A stretch of DNA of 64,000 nucleotides, from contig NC_047073.1 in assembly GCF_902459465.1 (NCBI RefSeq), forward strand, positions 11,781,036 through 11,845,035, in the 5' to 3' direction. A model generated the notes under the pieces. The model searched no databases, was not told the origin of the DNA, and saw only the letters and a list, made by a program, of their open reading frames with translations. Source of the stretch: Asterias rubens. Lineage: Eukaryota > Echinodermata > Asteroidea > Forcipulatida > Asteriidae. Below, one piece after another: positions 25,694 to 37,627 of this stretch. The position numbers were made by a program, and so were the translations under genes. How positions within the stretch are numbered: position 1 is the first letter of the stretch; each line of letters starts with the position of its first letter.

Positions 25694-26520
25694 AAAGGTG
25701 GAAAGGGGGGGGGGGGTGGCACACAATAATTTACAAACCTGGGTAACACTTTCTTGTCATTGTGGACCGTTATTATTTCACTCACAGACATTGTCTCATG
25801 AGGAATTTAACGTGAATCTGTGTGCGTGTGGAAAACGTGTTTCTTAAGAACTCAAACTCGAAGGACCCGGGCCATGAAGGAGAGCCATGAAATTTGCCCC
25901 TGCACATGCCTTGTTGCAATCATTTCTTCTGTTTTATTTCTAAAGAAATCCCTTTTTTTTAACCGATTTGAAGAACCAACTTTCCCATTGAAAAGCATTA
26001 CAACAATGACAATTTCATAGTGCAGAACAGAGAATTGCTGCCTTGCGCGCTCTTTCATTCTGGTTAAAAAAAATATACGACCCCCCCCCCCACTATCTTG
26101 TGGAGACCGAGACATAACAAACAATGAAAGTAAAATAGTGTCAAAAGGGGACATTCTCAATATTGGGTGTTCCTAAAGGGATTTTTGGGGTATGCAGTTT
26201 ACGAAATGGCATGGACCTGAGAACAAAAGTCTCTATACCAAACAAACCAATCAGAGCATACTGATCGAAAACGTCGAGATGAAACCAACGGTTCTTTTCA
26301 GAACCACCCCAACTCATTAGATAGTCACTATCATGGTGTTACCGCAAACCTTTCCATATAAACAAACCATGGTTTTGAAATACATGTGGAGTTACACACT
26401 TTCACACCGAGTTTTGATAATAATTAATATTGTGTTGAAGAAACGGATTAATTTTAAAGTGATATTATAACAAAGGATGTCCACAGATAAGGGGAATCAC
26501 AATGTGTATGGTAGTGAAGA

Positions 26521-26638
26521 GGTTTTCAACTAGTGGTTTAATCCAACCGAGGCCTGTTCTTGATAATTTTACCGAGACGAAGTCGAGGTAAGTTATTAAG
26601 AACCAGGCATCGGCGGGTTTAAACCACTAGTTGAAACC
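26521..26638. mobile_element. Foldback element, 118 bp hairpin
   Basis: GGTTTTCAACTAGTGGTTTA at the start pairs with TAAACCACTAGTTGAAACC at the end. The inner arms CGAGGCCTGTTCTTGATAA and TTATTAAGAACCAGGCATCG pair too. Confidence 0.8.
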
Positions 26639-26807
26639 AGATTCAACACACTTTGATTCCCATTATAAATACCTTTTCGGTCAAAAAAATAAACACTTTT
26701 GGTAAAAAGTAAATAATGCAAACATTATAATTGTTCAATGATTTCTTTCAACACAACACCCCTAAAGCTATGAAATGATAAGGCCCTCCGCCGCCCTCGG
26801 ATAAACA

Positions 26808-27053
26808 ACTCCTTTTAAGGGAATGACGTGCGCGTCGCGCGTATCGCGTGATGTGGCACAACTGTCCCGGCCGTTTGCTCTCGACCAATAGGAATGAAGG
26901 AAACTGTCTTTCAAGCACAGGCGCAAGATCGCGTGCCACGCCCATGGTTCAACTCTTTGTACTGGTCATGAACAAAGGTTTATATACACACACGTGACGT
27001 GCTCTCCGCCAATAGGAATAGCGAACTGGCTGAGGTATTTATAAATGGTGTAT
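26808..27053 (+). promoter_or_regulatory. Promoter-like module, copy 1
   Basis: About 245 bp with two CCAAT boxes (CTCGACCAATAGGAATG, CTCCGCCAATAGGAATA), CGCGTCGCGCGTATCGCGTG, CACACGTGACGTG and a TATA-like GGTATTTATAAAT. The same order occurs at 45234-45460. The promoter role is inferred. No gene is recognised directly downstream. Confidence 0.5.
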
Positions 27054-27991
27054 ACAAAAATCACAAAGCTGTTTGTGTACAAGTTAAGTACAGGGACTGA
27101 GGGGGCAAAACAAAAGATAGCCCACGAGAGATATCAAAAATAGACTAACTGTTTAGCGGAGCGTGGATGGTCCCCTGTATGACATTTTAAGCTAAGAACC
27201 CCATTCGGGCGCTTGCTTGAATTCACTTGTAACACTCATCAGATTTGTGCATCTATGCACATCTTCCGTGAAGAGTGTGATCTTAAATTCAAATCGATCG
27301 ACGGTTAGAAGGGGCTCATTGTTTCTATTATTTTTTTTATTTTTTTTACATTTTGCTGTTTGAATTAGTCATTTCCCGAATGAGTGATAACAAAAATGGC
27401 TTTTAAAAAACATGGGTAAAACATGGTTCTACGGAATAAAAGACACAAAAGACACAATTTCGAGTGATGTTTGAATGTATTTTTATACTCTACTTTAAAA
27501 ATGTATTTCCAACCATAATAAATTGACTTTAAAACGCCGCTTTTCATAGCCCAAAGCGCCCGATCCGAAGACATCGGCTTCTTTTATGTTGATGAAACAC
27601 CACGTAGCCCTAATTTTTGCGCGCCAAAACAAATGAACTTTTTGTTGGGGAACAATATTGTATTTGCAATGACAAGAATGCGGGTCAGCCTCAATTTGGA
27701 GCCAATCTGTATGGGTTAGAGTCCTTTATTAAAAATTAAACCACATAACAATAAAGTATATCTCTTTCAGAATGTAGAATCTTTTTTAACAGTTTATATT
27801 AACGTATAGCTATAACTAAACAAAATATGAAATATTTAGAGATCTTATGAAATGTATAATATGAAGTGAGTGATTAAAAAAACGGCCATCTTTATGCAAA
27901 CTTACAGTGCATGCATCTTATGTTGTCTTGCTGTCTGTACAAATTCTGTTTGGAGTTAAAACACAATGTTGTACCCACTATTTAAACCTGT

Positions 27992-28550
27992 TTTAAAGGG
28001 AAGGTACACGTTTGGTAATTGTCAAAGACCAGTATTCTCACTTGGTGTATCCCAACATAAGCATAAAATAACAAGCCTGTGGAAATTTGAGCTGAATTGG
28101 TCATCGAAGTTGCGAGAAAATGATTAGAGAAAAAACACCCTTGTTGGACGAATTTGTGTGCTTTCAGTTAGAAATAAAAGACTTCTGGCTAGAAGCCTTT
28201 AATTATTTTAGTGAGAAATTACCTCTTTCTCAAAATCTATGCTACATCAGAGGGAGCCGTTTCTCACGATGTTTTATACAATAGTATACAACATTGTGAG
28301 AACGGTTCCCTTCTGAAGTAATGTAGTTTTCGAGAAAGAAGTAATTTTCTTCGGATCTCGAGACCTCAGATTTAGAACTTGAGGTCTCGAAATCAAGCAT
28401 CTGAAAGACACAATTTCGCGTATACAAGGATGTTTTCTACGACCGATTGAGCTCAAATTTTCACAGGTTTGGTTTTTCATGCATATGTTGAGATACACCA
28501 AGTGAGAAGACTTATCTTGGACAATTACCAATAGTGTCCACTGTCTTTAA
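27992..28550. mobile_element. Chimeric foldback of two family A subtypes
   Basis: The left 280 bp is the GGGAAGGTACACG subtype in reverse orientation and the right 275 bp is the GTGTCCACTG subtype in forward orientation. They meet at the shared TGTTTTATA / CATTGTGAGAA region. Confidence 0.75.
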
Positions 28551-29081
28551 AAAGCAAAACAAAAGTAATACTGACCCTCGCAGATTTTTTCTCGAAAGCT
28601 AAAAAGATGAGTAGCAAACACAAACGTTTACACTATGACGAAATCAGGTGTAGGTAACGATAATTCAAACGTTATTTATAAACAAAATCATAGCTCAGTC
28701 ATGTCGTCTTGCAGCTTACTACACTTTTGACATTCTGTCTAATAACATGACCCCACCGTGATCATCTCATCCGGTTCAAACAGGAAGATATAAAACACAA
28801 ACAAATCATATACTGAACCCTTTTTACAAAAGTTTCTAGCCTACGACACATTTTGAGAGTTTATACTCAATTAGCATGACCCCGTTTAACCTTTCCTCCG
28901 GTCCATACATTATGTGCAGATTTTAGTTTAAAGCCAATTCCTGAATAACATGTGAACAAGTCATGAATATTTGCTTATGAGACAAGACTGTAACTCAGTC
29001 CTAATTTTCCTATTTATTTCCAGGACCAAATAGCAAGGTGAGTTAAAGAATTTGGTGTTTTGTGTCCCAGACCCATTAAGA

Positions 29082-29181
29082 NNNNNNNNNNNNNNNNNNN
29101 NNNNNNNNNNNNNNNNNNNNNNNNNNNNNNNNNNNNNNNNNNNNNNNNNNNNNNNNNNNNNNNNNNNNNNNNNNNNNNNNN
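29082..29181. other. Assembly gap of 100 N
   Basis: Exactly 100 N, the usual placeholder for a gap of unknown size. It lies directly before a foldback element. Confidence 0.99.
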
Positions 29182-29202
29182 ATGAAATATCAAATCTTCG
29201 AA

Positions 29203-29335
29203 CGAGAACGAAAACGATAACGATAAAAATGCACACCCTCGATTGGTTGAATGAGCGTGGGCGTATTCTGCGTGGAGCAATTCAACCAATCGCGAGCGTG
29301 CATTTTTATCGTTCTCGTTTTCGTTCTCGTTATCG
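29203..29335. mobile_element. Foldback element beside the assembly gap
   Basis: Arms CGAGAACGAAAACGATAACG... and ...CGTTCTCGTTTTCGTTCTCG pair, including ATAAAAATGCACACCCTCGA with its partner. Confidence 0.8.
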
Positions 29336-29732
29336 GGGCCTGTGTGACCGGGCCTTCAACTGGCCAACGTTGCAAGAAATAGTAAAAGAAAAAATACCTT
29401 TGTTATACATGTGTGCTTTCAGATGCTTGAAAAGGCTTCAGGCCTGAAGATTTTTTCAGATTCAATAGGAGACTTTTGGCACGCTTGGTGGCAGCAGACT
29501 TTGCAGGTAAAATCGGTTGTTCTCGGTCATGTGCGCACGCTCAGAACTTCGTAAACAATGGAAATTTACCTGGTAAGTCTGCTGCCTCGTAGCGTCCCAA
29601 AGTATCCCATTAGGAAATTACCTCTTTCCCAAAAATTATGTCACTTCAGAGGTAACCTTTTCTATCAATGTTTTATTTAGAGCTCTCCTGTGGTCGTCAG
29701 CAAGTCAATTTTAAAGCTAAAATATATTTGTA

Positions 29733-30107
29733 TTTAAAGGAACACGTTGCCTTTGGTCGGTCGAGTTGGTCTTTGAAAAGCGTTTGTAACCTTTAACATT
29801 ATAAAATGCATATGGGTAGAAAGATATTGTAAAAGTAGAATACAATGATCCACACAAACATGCCTCGAAGTTACGCGGTTGTCCTTTTACCTCGTCGACA
29901 AACACGGTTGACCATTTATGGGAGTCAATTTTTTGACTCCCATAATTGGCTGACCATGTTAGTTCTAACGTTAGTTAGTTAGAGGCAAATTTGTGTGGAT
30001 CGTTGTATTCTACTTTTAAAACATCTTACTAACCATATGCATTTTATAACAAACGGATGCTTTTTACATACTAACTCGATCCGATCCAAGGCAACGTGTT
30101 CCTTTAA
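29733..30107. mobile_element. Foldback element, family B
   Basis: Ends TTAAAGGAACACGTTGCC and GGCAACGTGTTCCTTTAA. The arms pair over most of the length, with a central TGGGAGTCAA..TTGACTCCCA hairpin. Confidence 0.85.
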
Positions 30108-31828
30108 TAACCAAGAGTGTCCAAAAAAGAACGCCGTCGGCATATAATTTTAATTAAAATGCAATATAAAAATACGCGTGCCAAGTGACATTGAATGATG
30201 ATTTCAATTGAGGCAAAATCATTTTGAGTGCGAGTGCGTTGAAATGAAGTGAAAATATAATAATAATAATTTGGGGGGGGGGGGGCTAATCATCCTTACT
30301 CGCAGCTAAGAGCTGAATTGCGAAGGACGCGGCTACAACGTGTTCGAGAAGCAGGCATGCAAGGGCGCATTCAGCTGCCAGCCACATCAACCCATTATGA
30401 CCACGGAGCACAGCCAAGATCGAAAGTGTTGCTTTTGTCAGTCGAATATGACCTGGAAATCTATAATTTAGTTGTAAATTGCGTAGTTTGTATTGCATTT
30501 AAATTGGTGCAATAGTATTTACATATAACCCCCAACCCCACACGATTTAAGGATAACGATGGTAGAAACCTTCCATAAAAAATACATTACTTGCTGAGGT
30601 GCTGTAGTTTTTGAGAAATGAGTAAAACAATTTCATGAAAATTAATTTTATATTCGCTAATCTCCTGATGAAAACATTACCCTGTGATGTTCAATTTTTT
30701 TTCTCATAAACTTGATAACCAATGAAGCTGAAACTTCTACAGGTAAATTATACTACATGGACCTACATCTTCATTCACAGTCTACAAAACGTATCAAAAC
30801 CATTTAATATAACCAAGAAAATCAAGAATGCCAAGTTGTTGCAATGTACGCGTAGGCTTCACAAACCCCAAGAGATAATGACGTCGTGAGACTTGACTAA
30901 AGGACCCTGCCACACGAGGCAACTTGAACAGGCAACTTGGAGACAACCAACAGCAGTGCATGCTACAGGAGCATTTTGGTAGCACGTGAGTACTCTTTCA
31001 AACATTGTCTCACGATCCCCAAGAAAAATATGTGAACAATAAAATGTAAATGGCTTTTTTTCCCACTGGAGATCCAGATCGACTGGAACATGGTCTTTAG
31101 GCCATGTCACACGAGACAATGTTAAGGGAACCAGTTTCAATCTCCAATAAGAAAATTGATTCTCACAGTTCAGTTTTCGAATTATTGTCTCTTGAATGTT
31201 GAGCTATAGCTTGAATGATGTCTTGGCTTGTGCTGCCAAAGTGTTCCTTTTATATACAGTACAAATGGTTGCCTCCAAGTTGCCCGCCAAATTGCCCAGT
31301 GTGTGACGCAGCACAAATTCATTGAACGTTATAACTGAAAATACTTCGTAATACAGTTGCAAGTGCTGTGTTTAAATTACATAAACACTTATTTTGTTGC
31401 CCAGCTTAAAACATTACATAATTTGTACGAAATAAAACGTCTAAGGTCACTAAACTTACCCGTGCGGTCTAATGATGATGATAGAAAACATCCCATTTTT
31501 GTCTGAATGTTACATTTTATGAGAAAGAAATAAAACTCATTGCCCGTTGGAGTTTATCGCTAGTGAGCGTTTTGCTCCTTTTTTTTGTTTTTAACCGATG
31601 TCATGCAAAATGTGTAATCGGTTTTTCACCATTTTCTCGTGACTCATCATTAGCCGGTCAATCTAACACTCCTATACATATTTGCCAGTTTATGTAAATG
31701 GTGGATAACACTTACTGCTGACACTACCACCAGCAAAAACAAACTTTGTAATGTTGCCTTGTCTTGATACTAATTGAGTAAGACAATATTCAAATATTCG
31801 TACTTGTCTTGAAGGTAGGGTCAGGCCT

Positions 31829-31996
31829 GACACTTCACGGAGGCAACGAAGGCGATTGCCTCCGTTGCCCCTTGCCATTGCCTTGGTGCCCTTGAAATGC
31901 TCCAGTAGAAATTTACAATTTCCTCATAGGGTGCCCTTTGCCAAAGAGAAAATGCGTTGGTGCCCTTGCCCTTTCAGAAACGAAGCATACGGGCCT
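31829..31996 (-). repeat. GCCCTTGCC-rich dispersed repeat, copy 1
   Basis: About 168 bp highly similar, in opposite orientation, to 54302-54478. Shared blocks are CACGGAGGCAACG, GGCGATTGCCTCCGTTGCCC, TGCCTTGGTGCCCTTG and CATAGGGTGCCCTTTGCCAA. Confidence 0.85.
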
Positions 31997-32430
31997 GTAG
32001 GGTCATATATTGATAACTACTCCCTAAGTTTTAACTTAATAGTTAATAATGACCATAAAGTACTGCGGTTGTTGATACACTATTGTGAGAAAGGTTTTCC
32101 TACAGTCACCGTTGTGTCATGTTTTCTCAGCAAGTAGACAATGTAGTATAAGGAAACTTGTATGTGTGACTTTTATGGTATTTTGTTAGCTATAATGTTG
32201 CCTAAAAATCAGCATTACGTGAACAAAAAACATGACCATACACCTATAAAAGTAAATGAACTTATTGTCACTATTTTCCAACAAAGCAAAAGGGTGTTAA
32301 TTGGTTCTTCATTGGGCAATGTTCCTTTAACAAACTGTGATCGAAAGTCAACTCGACGTTTTTCTTATACGTGTATCTTCTTGCCGACAAAAATTTCGGT
32401 TCAATAAGTTCCCAGCCCAGTAACGAACAG

Positions 32431-32650
32431 TTCACTTCGGTCTTTCGGGCAGCCTCGTATATTTGAATGTTGTTCTGATCGTTCAGGTAACTTATTTTTA
32501 ATACCAAACTTCGGAAAAAATGTGAACACCCAGTTTCGAAACATTCACTCCGGTCTTTCGGAAAGCCTCGTATTATATAGTAGAGTGTTGTTCTGATCGT
32601 TCAATTCATTTCGTTTTAATACCCAACTTCGGAGAGAAATCCGAACACGT
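32431..32650 (-). repeat. Local tandem duplication across the 3' end of the GPCR gene
   Basis: Two copies of about 105 bp (about 32431-32532 and 32548-32650) share GGTCTTTCGG, AGCCTCGTAT, TGTTGTTCTGATCGTTCA and AACTTCGG in the same order. The upper copy contains the last codons of the receptor (CSDFSPKLGIKTK) and its stop. The lower copy is a diverged duplicate in the 3' flank. Confidence 0.8.
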
Positions 32651-33991
32651 CAATATTTTCCAAACAGTCCGGCGAATAGTCGGTTGAGCTGCTGCGTAAC
32701 AGAATGGGTTGACCGCACTCTGGACCATCGAGAAAGCAATTACCGCTGCGTTGAAATACTCCGGCAGTGGCGGGAACGCTCCTGGGTGCATGGTGCATAT
32801 GCTAGTAATTGGTGCGATAATACCGTACGGCAGCCAGCAGATGGCGTACGAGACAACAACGAGGGTGAGCGTCAGTGAGGCCTTCTTGTGCTCGACCCGT
32901 ATCCCACCGCTGCGCCTAAGCTTGACCTCATCGTAGCTAATACACGGGGCTACCTTGGTGACATCCTTGTCTTCCCTGTAGCTGGGTGTACTCGGAAACA
33001 AAACCAACCGGGAATCTTTACCTTTCTCCGGGTGGTGTGGTGCCGTGGTGGTGTCTTGCGGGATACCGTCAGAGCGCTGTCCGAGAGGGGAACCATTCTG
33101 CTCGCAGCAGAACTTCAGCTCGACAGCCCCGGACGCAACGGTTGGAATCTGATCCTGCGTGATGGACCCAATCCCGGAGGTCGTGAACTCCGTCTTCTCT
33201 GCGGTCCCGGAGGAGCCGTCGCAGCTCTTCGGAGTCTTACCGTTGCCTTTTGATTTCTTCCCCTCGGCCTTTGCACTGACGGATTGGATCGTACGATACA
33301 CCCTGCAGTACATGACCAAGATGAGTGGATACGGAATCCACAGGCTCAACGCAATGGCCACTCCCGTAGTGTAGTGGTTTGTGTTGTACATCGCGGTGCA
33401 GAAGTTCTCCGGTAAAGCTCTCTCTCCGTCGACCACACCCCAGACGAAGATGAACGTCATCCACATTGAGAACGCCACACCCCAGGCGACAGCAATCCGA
33501 ACCAGCGCTCCTTTGGTAGTGCGTCGCTGGAGGTGACTTAGCGGGTGTCTGATCGCCTGGTAACGGTCGTTACAGATAATCAGAATGGTCAAGATGGATG
33601 TCGAGAAAAATATGTGCTTAGAGGCCTCCTTCAAGTGGCAGGGAATGTGGCCGAAGGGCCAGCCTTTACCCTTGAGAACCAAAACGGATTCCAGCATGAC
33701 AAGGGGCATGTTGATCAACCCTACGCACAAGTCAGACACGCAGAGGTTAATGATGAAGAAGTTAACGTAGGTCCGCAGTTTTTTCTCCCGTATGAACGCC
33801 AAGAGTACGAGGAAATTACTGGGGATGGTGACGCACATTAGGATACCGGACACCACCACCAGGATCCAGGCTGAGATGAGTATGCTCTCGGCGAAGTCAT
33901 TGTTATGGTCGGGCATGTGGTGCCCGGTGCCGTTACCCATCATCGGCGCGTCCTCTTGGACGTGATGCCCAAGCGCCTCGTGGAGCGACAT
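32606..33991 (-). CDS. Class A (rhodopsin-like) G protein-coupled receptor, aminergic/muscarinic-like, orphan
   Basis: An intronless frame of 461 residues with seven membrane helices. The N-terminus (about 36 residues) has one glycosylation site (NGT) and several His. Helix 2 has LCVSDLCVG, and helix 3 follows the conserved Cys in HIPCHLKEA and ends NDRYQAIRHP. The second extracellular loop has the partner Cys (ENFCTAM), and helix 5 has the conserved Pro (LWIPYPLI). The third intracellular loop is about 130 residues, helix 6 has CWLPYGI and helix 7 has SAVNPFCYA (an NPxxY variant). The overall pattern is closest to muscarinic or histamine H3-like receptors. Position 3.32, 18 residues before the Arg of DRY, is Lys instead of the amine-binding Asp, so an amine ligand is doubtful. 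The ATG has A at -3. Confidence 0.93.
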   Translation of the reverse strand: MSLHEALGHHVQEDAPMMGNGTGHHMPDHNNDFAESILISAWILVVVSGILMCVTIPSNFLVLLAFIREKKLRTYVNFFIINLCVSDLCVGLINMPLVMLESVLVLKGKGWPFGHIPCHLKEASKHIFFSTSILTILIICNDRYQAIRHPLSHLQRRTTKGALVRIAVAWGVAFSMWMTFIFVWGVVDGERALPENFCTAMYNTNHYTTGVAIALSLWIPYPLILVMYCRVYRTIQSVSAKAEGKKSKGNGKTPKSCDGSSGTAEKTEFTTSGIGSITQDQIPTVASGAVELKFCCEQNGSPLGQRSDGIPQDTTTAPHHPEKGKDSRLVLFPSTPSYREDKDVTKVAPCISYDEVKLRRSGGIRVEHKKASLTLTLVVVSYAICWLPYGIIAPITSICTMHPGAFPPLPEYFNAAVIAFSMVQSAVNPFCYAAAQPTIRRTVWKILTCSDFSPKLGIKTK

Positions 33992-36342
33992 TCTGAATGT
34001 ATGCGACGAGCTGATTTATCAGTTTTAGAAACAGAGCGTGTCTCTTCACCAAGGAGTACAAAACACTGCTTCACCAAGGAGCACAAAACACTGTCTGGTC
34101 CAGAGGTTTATCAAAAACCCTCAATATTTAGAGAGAGGTGTGTTGCGTTTGCAGAAGAGTCAGTCAGGGAGATAGCATGTGCATTGCTGTTTATATCTTC
34201 TTCACATGAAATCGCTTCAGTGTTGTATCCACTCGATCGTCGGCATCAATCCTTCTTCGGCTCTACCCGTCCACCAATACAACCGTCATTAAGTAGCACA
34301 ATAGCGGTTGGGAGTTTAACAATGTTTTAACAATGACGCCGTTTGCATCCAGGGTCACACTCTACACTAAATAGCTACCTCAGAGCAGGACACCTCTGTG
34401 TGGTTGCCGAGTTACAAATTAGGTTTGTTCACTGTCTCATTTCCAAGATAAAAAGCAGAGAGGCAGAGAAATCTACTCTTTTCTTACAATGCAATCAAGA
34501 ATCGGCTTCTGGTTCCAATAAACGTCATTCACCAATTAAGGCAAGGCAAGCGTTGTACTTGATTATGATTACCTTCACGTTGACGTGATTAGATCGCCGT
34601 GCCGAACTATCAAAAGCCTCAATAACACTGTTCAATACCACGCACACCGGTAGTGTTTTCCTGTGGTGTAAAAGTCCTCGTCCATGATTGTGTGTCGTTG
34701 TACAGAAAGCTCAAAGTCAGTTTCAACAACTGAAGATGTGCTCGTTATTGTCACAGCTTGCACGGCACAGCAGCCCAAATGATGTTGCAAAATCTTCTGT
34801 AATGAACGAAGTTGGTGGTTTCTGTGGGCGGGAAGTCACTTTTTGTATAATAATAACGACTCACGTCAGCGCCGACTCAACTACGTAATTACCATACAGT
34901 GACTGAAGAATTATGCTCATAGTGATTAGGCTGCTGGCAGGCATTACCAAGTGGACTCAGTAGTAAATAGTGATGAATATTCATGAAATACGTCATAATT
35001 GTTCGGACGCTGAAATTGTGCTGCGTTTGGCATTTGGTGCTTTGAAAGGCATGGTATAATCCCTCCTTAACTAATTGTGTGTCCTAATTGTGTGCTTGGA
35101 AGCCCGGGATGTTTAAAGAAAATGTTAAGGGGGTACCTCTTTACACATGAGGACAACAACTGTTTGCGCGTAAGTGGTTGAGCAGGGGTCGAGTATAGGA
35201 TTGTTGAATGTCCCCCGTTTGTAATTTGTGATAGCGCGCACTCTTGCGGAATGGTTTATTTTCAAGCACTCATCACTTCCGTCGCGTGTGAATGCTGCAG
35301 ATTCAATCATAGTTGTAGATATTAACACCAACTTATAACCAACAACCTGTGACGCTTTAAAGCCGTTGTACACTTTCTGAACGTAACAAAAATTAAAAGT
35401 TCACAGATTTACAAATAACTTACAGGGTTTACAGAAGGTAATGGTGAAGGACTTCCCTTGAAATATTATTCCATGAAATGCTTTACTTTTTGAAAAAAAA
35501 CACCTTTAAAACAATTATCAATTCTCGATATCGAGAATAACGGATTTATTTTCAACACATGTCATGTCACGGCGACACGTGCGGACACAAGGGTGGGTTT
35601 TCCCGTTCTCCCGACTCCGATGACCGATTGAGCCTAAATTCTCACAGGTTTGTTATTATATATGTTACTGTTAGTTGTGATACCCGAAGTGTGGCCGGCC
35701 TTTTGGACAATACTGTTTACCGATGTAGTGCGATTGCTTTAAATGAGGTGGAATCTGAAAAGAACCGTTTGTTTCACCGTTGGTGTCAATGAGTTGACCA
35801 ACGGTCCTTTCAGCCACCCAACTCATTAATTACATGGTGTAGCAAAACCATGTAAAGTTTCAAATCCTACTTAACCTATGACAGTTTGATTCCAAACGGT
35901 GGTACAGTTTTAGAGATAATGCCGGAAATCTGGGGCGGTTATGTCCACGCAGGAATAGTCACCAATTGGAGTATATAGACCTTTATCATGCTGTCTCCAT
36001 CTTCGTCAGGTTTCCTGTGTCGAATAACACTAATGAATGCTAATAATCATTTTGCAAAATAGGAACCAGACTATTTTGTTCTTCCAGCCTCGGTTTGGTT
36101 ACATTGATATCAATGGGGAAAATTCAAGATGGCCACACACCGTGAACAAAGTTTATACTACTGATGAGAAACGTGAGTGCGGTAACGCTTCTCAGATTCA
36201 AATTTGGGGGGGGGGGGTAAAACGATATTTTTGTCCACGACAACCGCAGTCCTGTGGAAAGTTTCGCCCAAAAATGCATTGTACTACCCAAAGCGGCCGC
36301 TGTTGTGTACAGTATTCTTTTACCAAGTAAGTTAGTATTGCC

Positions 36343-36731
36343 ATTAAAGGAACGGCACAATGCCTTGGATCGTACGAGTTGGTCTATAAAAAGCGTTTGT
36401 AACCGTTTCTTGTAAAATGCGTATGGTTGGAAATACATGTATGTTGTAAAAGTAGAATACAATGATCCACACAAACATGCCTCGAAATTGCACGGTTTTC
36501 CTTTTCCCTCGTCGACTAACACGGTCGGCCATTTTATGGGAGTCAAATGACTCCCATAAATGGCCGACCGTGTTAGTTCGCAAAGTGATAGGAAAACCAC
36601 GAGGCACATTTGTGTGGATCATTGTATTATTCTTTTAAAACATCTTTCCAACCATATGCATTTTATAACAAACGGTTACAAACGCGACCGATCGACCAAC
36701 TCGACCGATCCAAGGCAATGAGTTCCTTTAA
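36343..36731. mobile_element. Foldback element, family B
   Basis: Near-symmetrical copy. Its centre is a hairpin around TTTATGGGAGTCAAATGACT and its ends are TTAAAGGAACGGCAC and GGCAATGAGTTCCTTTAA. Confidence 0.85.
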
Positions 36732-37116
36732 TTTTTAGAGTCACTCACCAAACGTATAGCGACCCTTTTCAGGGTTGGTTAAGTATTATTCCTTCAGATG
36801 TTGATCTCCTACTCAATTAAGAGACTCCATTGTCTTCCCCATAATTAAGGTTTATCTAAAGGAATGTTAAACAATGACATCTTCATCTGACAAGGGTACT
36901 TAGAATGTCATCCCTTTATGCAATCGCACAATTCTTCTTCCGTTTGGATTGAGCGGTCATCATTCACATGGAATTAAAATCAAGGATAAACGTGGAATTA
37001 CTTTAGTCTATTGTGTTTCCGTTCGTTACCCGCATTTTTTGTTTTATCGATGAATTAACAAATAAATTTGTAGATCTTTTCAAGCCATTCATCCCTTCAG
37101 AGTTAGTTGAATATAA

Positions 37117-37245
37117 GGCTGTGTCCGAAACGACGACTTCGGCTACAGCTACGTCTAGATCAGCGCGTCTACCAGTGTTGAAGAATAGGCAGACGCGCGC
37201 GATCTAGCCGTAGCTGTAGCCGAAGTCGCCGTTTCGGACACGGCC
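37117..37245. mobile_element. Foldback element, 129 bp, near-perfect hairpin
   Basis: GGCTGTGTCCGAAACGACGA at the left pairs with TCGCCGTTTCGGACACGGCC at the right, and the arms pair for over 50 bp. The flanks are TA-rich (ATATAA, TAATAT). Confidence 0.87.
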
Positions 37246-37627
37246 TAATATCCATCTACACAAACCAGTATAGTAGTATGTGGCTAAAGCAAGGCTGTCT
37301 ACGTCATCGATCGCCATAACAACATTTTGTAAACAAATTTGTTAAACAAAATCCACGTCACATCAACACAAATCCCGTCTCTGCCGGTGTCGTTTCATCC
37401 GTATTTTCATTTCGCTAGTCCGAAATTAATAAATAATTGCTTTCTAGTTAGTATCATCTAAACTAACCCTATCAGCGGGATGGTCAGGTTGCATGGCGGG
37501 TTGGCTCAGTGTTCTCTTCTCCGTTTTATTTGCCTTTCAATCATCTCCGTGGACCCCGGATGACTCCCGGACCGGGAGCTAATTGCGTCTTTCATGCTCC
37601 AGTGTTGTAAACAAGCCATTGTTGTCT

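Larger units (their letters stand above)
21248..32605. other. Intergenic, about 11.4 kb, no gene recognised
   Basis: The first few hundred bases are likely 3' UTR of the GluN3-like gene. Possible polyadenylation hexamers are ATTAAA near 21991 and AATAAA near 23031, but neither can be assigned. The rest holds foldbacks at 24191-24390, 26521-26638, 27992-28550, 29203-29335 and 29733-30107, a GA microsatellite at 25655-25693, a promoter-like module at 26808-27053, the assembly gap, and repeat fragments at 30560-31120 and 31829-31996. Confidence 0.6.

Noticed and set aside
29014..29447. Open frames crossing the N gap
   Set aside because: They exist only because N codons are not stops, and they overlap a foldback element.
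31856..32137. 93-codon frame with LPLAIALVPLKCSS
   Set aside because: Same dispersed repeat as above.
33905..34330. 141-codon plus-strand frame opposite the GPCR start
   Set aside because: Antisense to the receptor N-terminus and upstream region, with no family features.
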